Positions 34,758 to 38,694 of a stretch of 38,694 bases of DNA are shown here, in pieces. Position 1 is the first letter of the stretch; the number at the start of each line of letters is the position of its first letter. Under the pieces are notes generated by a model. It made no database searches. It was not told where the DNA came from and saw only the letters and a list, made by a program, of their open reading frames with translations. Both the position numbers and the translations under genes were made by a program. Source of the stretch: Enterococcus columbae (lineage in GTDB: Bacteria > Bacillota > Bacilli > Lactobacillales > Enterococcaceae); assembly GCA_020742395.1 (NCBI GenBank), contig DYWZ01000081.1, positions 1 to 38,694 of the forward strand. The letters run 5' to 3'.

Positions 34758-36050
34758 CTACACATTAGGTACCACATCAAAACGGCTAAAGGCTTCTGGT
34801 ACGATAAAGCGTTCCGCAGCTTGATATAAATCAGCTAATGTTAATGATTGAATAATTTCAGGCATATCAAACAAAGTATACTCTCCAAACAAATCTTGCG
34901 TAAATTGATTGGCAATGTGTTCTAAAGAGTTAAGTGATTGGAAATATTTACCTAGTGTCTTTTTCTTTAATAAAGCCAGATTGGTTTCATTGACTTCAGG
35001 GTCATTACGATAATTTAATAAAATCGTTTGAATCTCTTTTTCAAATTGATCTGGATTTTCAGTATCTGTTGAAAAATCAGCAAAATGAAAGGCACGATCT
35101 AGATTAAATTCAAAACCAAAAGTATCATCAATAACCTCTTCATTATACAATCGTAAAAAATTCGCCGAAGTATTGCCTAAAAGCATTTGGAATAATAAAT
35201 GTAGGGCACTTCTAAAAATCATTTTTTCTTTAGCATCACTTGGTAAGTTTTGTTGTAAGCCTTTAATACCTACAATGGTTTTCTTACGCGTTACCGCCAT
35301 CTTTAATTGATTAAAACGTTCAATTGAATCATAGCTATCTGCTGGAAATACGCGTTCAATTTGGCGAATAGGTGCAAAAGTTTTCTGAGCCTGATTAGCA
35401 GAAATCCACTGCATCGTTTCTTCAACATCAATATTGCCCACAATAAAAAGAGTCATGTTACTTGGATGATAGAAAGTCTGATAACACAAATATAAGTCTT
35501 CGGCAGTAATCTCAGCTATACTTTCTACTGTTCCAGCAATATCAATGCCTACTGGATGATTAGGATATAAATTATGCAACATACCGAAAAATTGTCGCCA
35601 ATTAGGATCATCATCATACATTTGAATTTCTTGGCCGATAATTCCTTTTTCCTTTTCAACAGTTTCTTTAGTAAAATAAGGCTCTTGAACGAAATCAAGC
35701 AAGGTTTCTAGATTCTCTTTAATTTTTTCAGTTGCTGAAAATAGATAACTGGTTCGTGTAAAACTAGTAAACGCATTAGCTGAGGCCCCTTGTTGACCAA
35801 ACACCTGAAAAACGTCGCCCTCTTCTTTTTCAAACATTTTATGTTCTAAAAAGTGGGCAATGCCATCAGGGACTTGATGAAGGCTTTCATTTTTATAACC
35901 AAAATGATTATCAATTGAACCATAATTGGTCGTAAATAAACCGTAAGTTTTATGAAAACCTGGTTTAGGCAATAAATATACCTTTAAACCATTGGCTAAT
36001 ACTTCGGTATATAATGTTTCATTTATTTGCGTATATTCTTTTTTATTCAT
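34758..36050 (-). CDS. yfmH: M16 metallopeptidase, EF-P modification-associated YfmH (YmfH)
   Basis: 430 residues with the inverted zinc motif HFLEH (66-70: His66, Glu69, His70) and the downstream Glu in EKEKGIIGQEIQMYDDDPN. In B. subtilis YmfF, YmfH and YmfI are needed for the 5-aminopentanol modification of elongation factor P, by an unclear mechanism. It overlaps yfmF by 8 nt, so the two are probably made as an M16 active/inactive pair. The ymfI reductase gene that follows in Bacillus is not here. Confidence 0.9.
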   Translation of the reverse strand: MNKKEYTQINETLYTEVLANGLKVYLLPKPGFHKTYGLFTTNYGSIDNHFGYKNESLHQVPDGIAHFLEHKMFEKEEGDVFQVFGQQGASANAFTSFTRTSYLFSATEKIKENLETLLDFVQEPYFTKETVEKEKGIIGQEIQMYDDDPNWRQFFGMLHNLYPNHPVGIDIAGTVESIAEITAEDLYLCYQTFYHPSNMTLFIVGNIDVEETMQWISANQAQKTFAPIRQIERVFPADSYDSIERFNQLKMAVTRKKTIVGIKGLQQNLPSDAKEKMIFRSALHLLFQMLLGNTSANFLRLYNEEVIDDTFGFEFNLDRAFHFADFSTDTENPDQFEKEIQTILLNYRNDPEVNETNLALLKKKTLGKYFQSLNSLEHIANQFTQDLFGEYTLFDMPEIIQSLTLADLYQAAERFIVPEAFSRFDVVPNV

Positions 36051-37311
36051 TCATATCCCCCTCAGCAGCCAAGAAAAAGACGGCTTGTAAATGAATTTGT
36101 TTGGCAATTTCTTGAACTTCTTCTCGACTGACTTGCATTAATTTATCGATATAAGCTTGGGTATCTAAAGCAGTTGTCGGTAACCATTGATGTAAATATT
36201 TCATCTCAATTAAAACTTGTGCATTATCCAAGGACAGTAAAATTTGATTTTTTAGCATCGCTTTGGTTTGTTCAAAGGCTAGATCCGTAAAATCTCCTTG
36301 AGCTAAACTGGTTAATTGCTCTTGAATTAAATCTAACACCTTTTGTTGATTACTCGTTTCAATACCGGTTTGTACGGTTAAGTAGCCTCTAAATGTATCT
36401 ACACTACTTGAGGCATAATAAGCTAAGCTATTTTTCTCACGAACATTCATAAATAATTTAGAATGTGGGAATCCTCCAAATAAACCATTAAAGACTGTTA
36501 ATGCATAACGTTTTTCATCAGTATAATAAATATCAGTATGGTAGGCTAAGTTTAATTTAGCTTGAGTAACTGCTTCTTTAACTGTACATTCCTTAACTTC
36601 TGGAAATAACGTTTGAGTGTAAAACATCTCTGGTTGTTTACGACTATTTTTAGGGAAATCCCATTGAGCAAACAAGTCATAAACGATTGTTTCATCGACA
36701 TCGCCGACTACAAAAATATCGACCACATCTTCTGCAAGCATTTTTTGATAAGTTGCCATTAAATCAGCATTTGTTGTTGCTTTTAAATCACTAATTTTAC
36801 CAAAACTTGGTATTCCTTGCGCATTGTCTTTTCCAAAATATAATTCTTGTAATTGCAAGGAAGCAAATGCTTGTTTATCCTCTGGTACACTAGCAATATA
36901 ATCCAATAAATTTTCTTTTTCTAAGCGAAAAGTTTCTTCGTCAAAAAGTCCTGCTTTTTGATTAGGATGAAATAATACTTCTTTTAGAAAATCTATCCCT
37001 TCTGATAAAATCTGATCATCGTTAATATATTTGCCATTTACCAAGTTTAAGGTTACATTTACTTGATGCAAATTCCCTTTTTTACTAACATTCATGCCAA
37101 AGCTCGCTCCATATAGCTCAGCTAATTTAGCACTTAAATCAGTTTGTAAGGGATATTTTTGGCTATTGGTTTCTAAAACACTCGTCAACAATGTCCTTCT
37201 AACGGCTTGTAAACGAGTATGAATCGTTGAAAAACGGATAAAAATCCGTATGGTCTTAAATTTTGTTGTTGGAATAACTGTTAATTGAATACCTTCTTGT
37301 AATTGACGCAT
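36043..37311 (-). CDS. yfmF: M16 family protein, EF-P modification-associated YfmF (catalytically inactive partner)
   Basis: 422 residues with the M16 fold but no HxxEH: the matching region reads RTLLTSVLETNS, so it cannot bind the catalytic zinc. Inactive and active subunits pairing is known for M16 enzymes, and its gene overlaps the active yfmH by 8 nt. The conserved NGLFGGFPHSKLFMNVREKNSLAYYASSS segment marks the second M16 lobe. It is the first gene of the yfmF-yfmH unit. Confidence 0.88.
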   Translation of the reverse strand: MRQLQEGIQLTVIPTTKFKTIRIFIRFSTIHTRLQAVRRTLLTSVLETNSQKYPLQTDLSAKLAELYGASFGMNVSKKGNLHQVNVTLNLVNGKYINDDQILSEGIDFLKEVLFHPNQKAGLFDEETFRLEKENLLDYIASVPEDKQAFASLQLQELYFGKDNAQGIPSFGKISDLKATTNADLMATYQKMLAEDVVDIFVVGDVDETIVYDLFAQWDFPKNSRKQPEMFYTQTLFPEVKECTVKEAVTQAKLNLAYHTDIYYTDEKRYALTVFNGLFGGFPHSKLFMNVREKNSLAYYASSSVDTFRGYLTVQTGIETSNQQKVLDLIQEQLTSLAQGDFTDLAFEQTKAMLKNQILLSLDNAQVLIEMKYLHQWLPTTALDTQAYIDKLMQVSREEVQEIAKQIHLQAVFFLAAEGDMNE

Positions 37312-37453
37312 AGTTGACTTCTCCTATATTCTTCCATCATTTAACTTTCATTATAACACAGTTTTACCATAGTTCTGTGAATTGCGCTTAAGTACTGATA
37401 TTTTATTATTTTTAGGCAAAAGAACAAAAAAAACGTTTTTATAGGCTGATTGG

Positions 37454-37483
37454 TTGATTTTTCTTAATTTACCCCTTTATACT
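37454..37483 (+). promoter_or_regulatory. mscL promoter
   Basis: TTGATT (37454-37459), 18-nt spacer, TATACT (37478-37483), about 30 nt ahead of the mscL start. Confidence 0.65.
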
Positions 37484-37520
37484 TAAAAGGTAAGAAAGTT
37501 TTAAAGGAAGAGGGATGAGA

Positions 37521-37946
37521 ATGAAAAACATGTTGAAAGAATTTAAAGAGTTTATGATGAAAGGCGATGTTTTAGACTTAGCCGTTGGTATCGTTATTGG
37601 TGGTGCCTTTACTGCTATTGTAAAAAATGTCGTTGATGGGTTGATTACTCCATTAGTTGGGTTAGTGGTATCATTAATTACTGGAACGAAAGATCTTAAA
37701 GGTGCATTATCTGTACTTGACTGGACGCCAGTTAAAGGTGTAACTTTCCAATTTAGTCTAGTTATTAGCGCAATTATTACTTTCATTATTACTGGGTTTG
37801 TCCTATTTATGATTGTAAAAGCTGCGAATAAAGCTAAAGCTGCACGTAAGAAGAAAGAAGAAGCGATTGAAGCTGCTGATCCAAAACCAACAGCTGAAGA
37901 TTACTTAGCAGAAATTCGTGACTTATTAAAAGAACAAGCGAAATAA
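37521..37946 (+). CDS. mscL: Large-conductance mechanosensitive channel MscL
   Basis: Pressure-relief channel opened by membrane tension on osmotic downshock. About 141 residues: an amphipathic N-terminal helix (MLKEFKEFMMKGD), TM1 with the gate (VLDLAVGIVIGGAFTAIVKNVVDGLITP), an external loop, TM2 (about 75-98) and a cytoplasmic helix ending in EDYLAEIRDLLKEQ. In-frame ATGs exist at 37515, 37521 and 37530. The ATG at 37521 has GAGGG 6 nt upstream and is chosen. Single gene on the plus strand with its own promoter and terminator. Confidence 0.95.
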   Translation: MKNMLKEFKEFMMKGDVLDLAVGIVIGGAFTAIVKNVVDGLITPLVGLVVSLITGTKDLKGALSVLDWTPVKGVTFQFSLVISAIITFIITGFVLFMIVKAANKAKAARKKKEEAIEAADPKPTAEDYLAEIRDLLKEQAK

Positions 37947-37952
37947 TTAAAT

Positions 37953-38017
37953 AAAAAAAGGCCTAGCACAGCGAGACGACCCTAGAATTTTTAGGATCGA
38001 TACAAAGCTAGGTCTTT
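37953..38017. terminator. Branched bidirectional terminator between mscL and the acetyltransferase gene
   Basis: CCTAGC (37962-37967) pairs with GCTAGG (38007-38012), flanked by A5-7 and T5 runs. Inside is a second helix CGACCCTA/TAGGATCG (37977-37984 and 37992-37999, one mismatch). It fits both converging genes. Confidence 0.8.
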
Positions 38018-38020
38018 TTA

Positions 38021-38458
38021 TTATCCTATCGATAAACACATATCCACATGCTCAATCCCATCTTCTAAATAAGGTATTGAAACTTCTTGAAAGCCAAAAG
38101 ATTGATAAAATGATAATAAGTAACTTTGCGCGGCGATTTGCACTTTCGTCGGGGCCTGTTGTTGCTGAATAAAGGTAAGCGTTCGGCCTAGTAATTCTTT
38201 GGCTAAGCCTTGTTTACGATAAGTTGGGGCAACTAAAACTCTACCTAAATGTAGACCATCGGCTAACTTATAAAGGCGCAAATAAGCCAAAATCTGACCA
38301 TTTTCTTCAAGCCAAACATGTTGCGCATTTACATCAATCTCATCCACCTCTTGATAAGAACAATTCTGTTCAACCACAAACACCGCCACACGTAATTGAT
38401 AAATTTGCTGTAACTGATAAACCGATAAATCAGCAAAAGATTGAATCTTAAATTCCAT
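38021..38458 (-). CDS. GNAT family N-acetyltransferase, ElaA-like
   Basis: 145 residues. The N-terminal QIYQLRVAVFVVEQNCSYQEVDEID is the ElaA-type opening, and the acetyl-CoA loop is LGRVLVAPTYRKQGLAKELL (R/Q-x-x-G-x-A pattern). The C-terminal FYQSFGFQEVSIPYLEDGIEHVDM is also typical. The substrate is unknown; members acetylate small molecules or protein N-termini. Single gene, transcribed away from the structured repeats at the right edge. Confidence 0.85.
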   Translation of the reverse strand: MEFKIQSFADLSVYQLQQIYQLRVAVFVVEQNCSYQEVDEIDVNAQHVWLEENGQILAYLRLYKLADGLHLGRVLVAPTYRKQGLAKELLGRTLTFIQQQQAPTKVQIAAQSYLLSFYQSFGFQEVSIPYLEDGIEHVDMCLSIG

Positions 38459-38512
38459 CCACTCATTCTCTCCTATTCTTCAATTGACGATTTTAACTTC
38501 TCATACGACAAG

Positions 38513-38552
38513 GCAAGTAGCAGCCAAATTTGCTCGGAGTTAACCAACTTGC
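38513..38552. repeat. Structured repeat, copy C (internally shortened)
   Basis: GCAAGT (38513-38518) pairs with ACTTGC (38547-38552). The right part TTTGCTCGGAGTTAACCAAC plus TTGCTTCACA matches the right arm of copies A and D, but the inner helices are missing. It reads as a deletion derivative next to the full copy D. Confidence 0.5.
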
Positions 38553-38572
38553 TTCACAACTTTAATAATCCG

Positions 38573-38694
38573 TGTTCAGCAGCTAAACACTTCGGCGTAT
38601 AAGTCAGCTTGGCTAGAAAAGTCTTTACACCTTTTCAAACTTTTCTGCCCGGCTGCAAAACTTATCCGCTCGTGTCTAACCAAGCTGCTTCACA
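38573..38694. repeat. Structured repeat, copy D (full-length, at the window edge)
   Basis: TGTTCAGCAGCT (38573-38584) pairs with AGCTGCTTCACA (38683-38694), with one 2-nt mismatch. TATAAG (38598-38603) pairs with CTTAT. CAGC (38605-38608) pairs with GGCTG (38651-38655). AGAAAAG (38615-38621) pairs with CTTTTCT. It shares ATAAGTCA, AAAAGTCTT and CTTATNNGCTCGTG with copy A. It may continue past the edge. Confidence 0.65.

Noticed and set aside
37469..37786. 105-codon minus-strand frame opposite mscL
   Set aside because: Low-complexity shadow of the mscL reading frame (Thr/Pro/Asn-rich), without a ribosome site.

Overview
The window reads as chromosomal DNA from a low-GC Gram-positive bacterium of the order Lactobacillales, most likely Enterococcus or a close relative such as Vagococcus. 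The evidence is gene order and protein style: a four-PASTA PrkC/IreK kinase with its PP2C phosphatase, the block purR-glmU-prs near a zinc ABC operon and an orphan ispE, the block yfmF-yfmH-rodZ-pgsA-cinA-recA-rny, and a TPP riboswitch ahead of thiT. I cannot name the species. Almost all genes lie on the minus strand; only pgmB, mscL and one unknown gene (15020-15781) are on the plus strand.

Region 1 (1-1510) is a dead IS607-type transposon: tnpA (serine recombinase) carries an in-frame TGA and tnpB is frameshifted by a 5-bp tandem duplication. Region 2 (1736-4107) holds a two-gene ABC exporter resembling HrtBA and a small lipoprotein; this accessory set stands where rsgA-rpe usually follow prkC. 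Region 3 (4152-14758) is a long housekeeping run, in transcription order ydbC, yicC, gmk, rpoZ, priA, def, fmt, rsmB, stp, prkC, covering nucleotide and RNA metabolism, replication restart, initiator-Met processing and envelope signalling. Region 4 (15020-26906) has the unknown plus-strand gene, riboswitch-controlled thiT, prs, glmU, purR, a LytTR/DUF3021 regulatory pair, the Zur-type regulated adcACB zinc importer, pepF and ispE.

Region 5 (26907-28447) contains pgmB behind a LacI-family-type operator promoter. Between promoter and gene lie two tandem copies of a ~120-nt structured repeat. Region 6 (28707-37311) is rny, recA (with LexA box), cinA, pgsA, rodZ, yfmH and yfmF. Region 7 (37312-38694) holds mscL, an ElaA-like acetyltransferase and two more copies of the structured repeat at the right edge.

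The most notable signal is this dispersed repeat family (27080-27200, 27213-27334, 38513-38552, 38573-38694). The full copies fold into long imperfect hairpins, and the two tandem copies differ by paired substitutions that preserve base pairing, which points to selection on an RNA (or cruciform) structure. I recognise no known family for it. Other points of interest are a translational switch that can be read directly from the thiT leader, a perfect 22-bp zinc operator, and the doubly inactivated TnpA/TnpB element.
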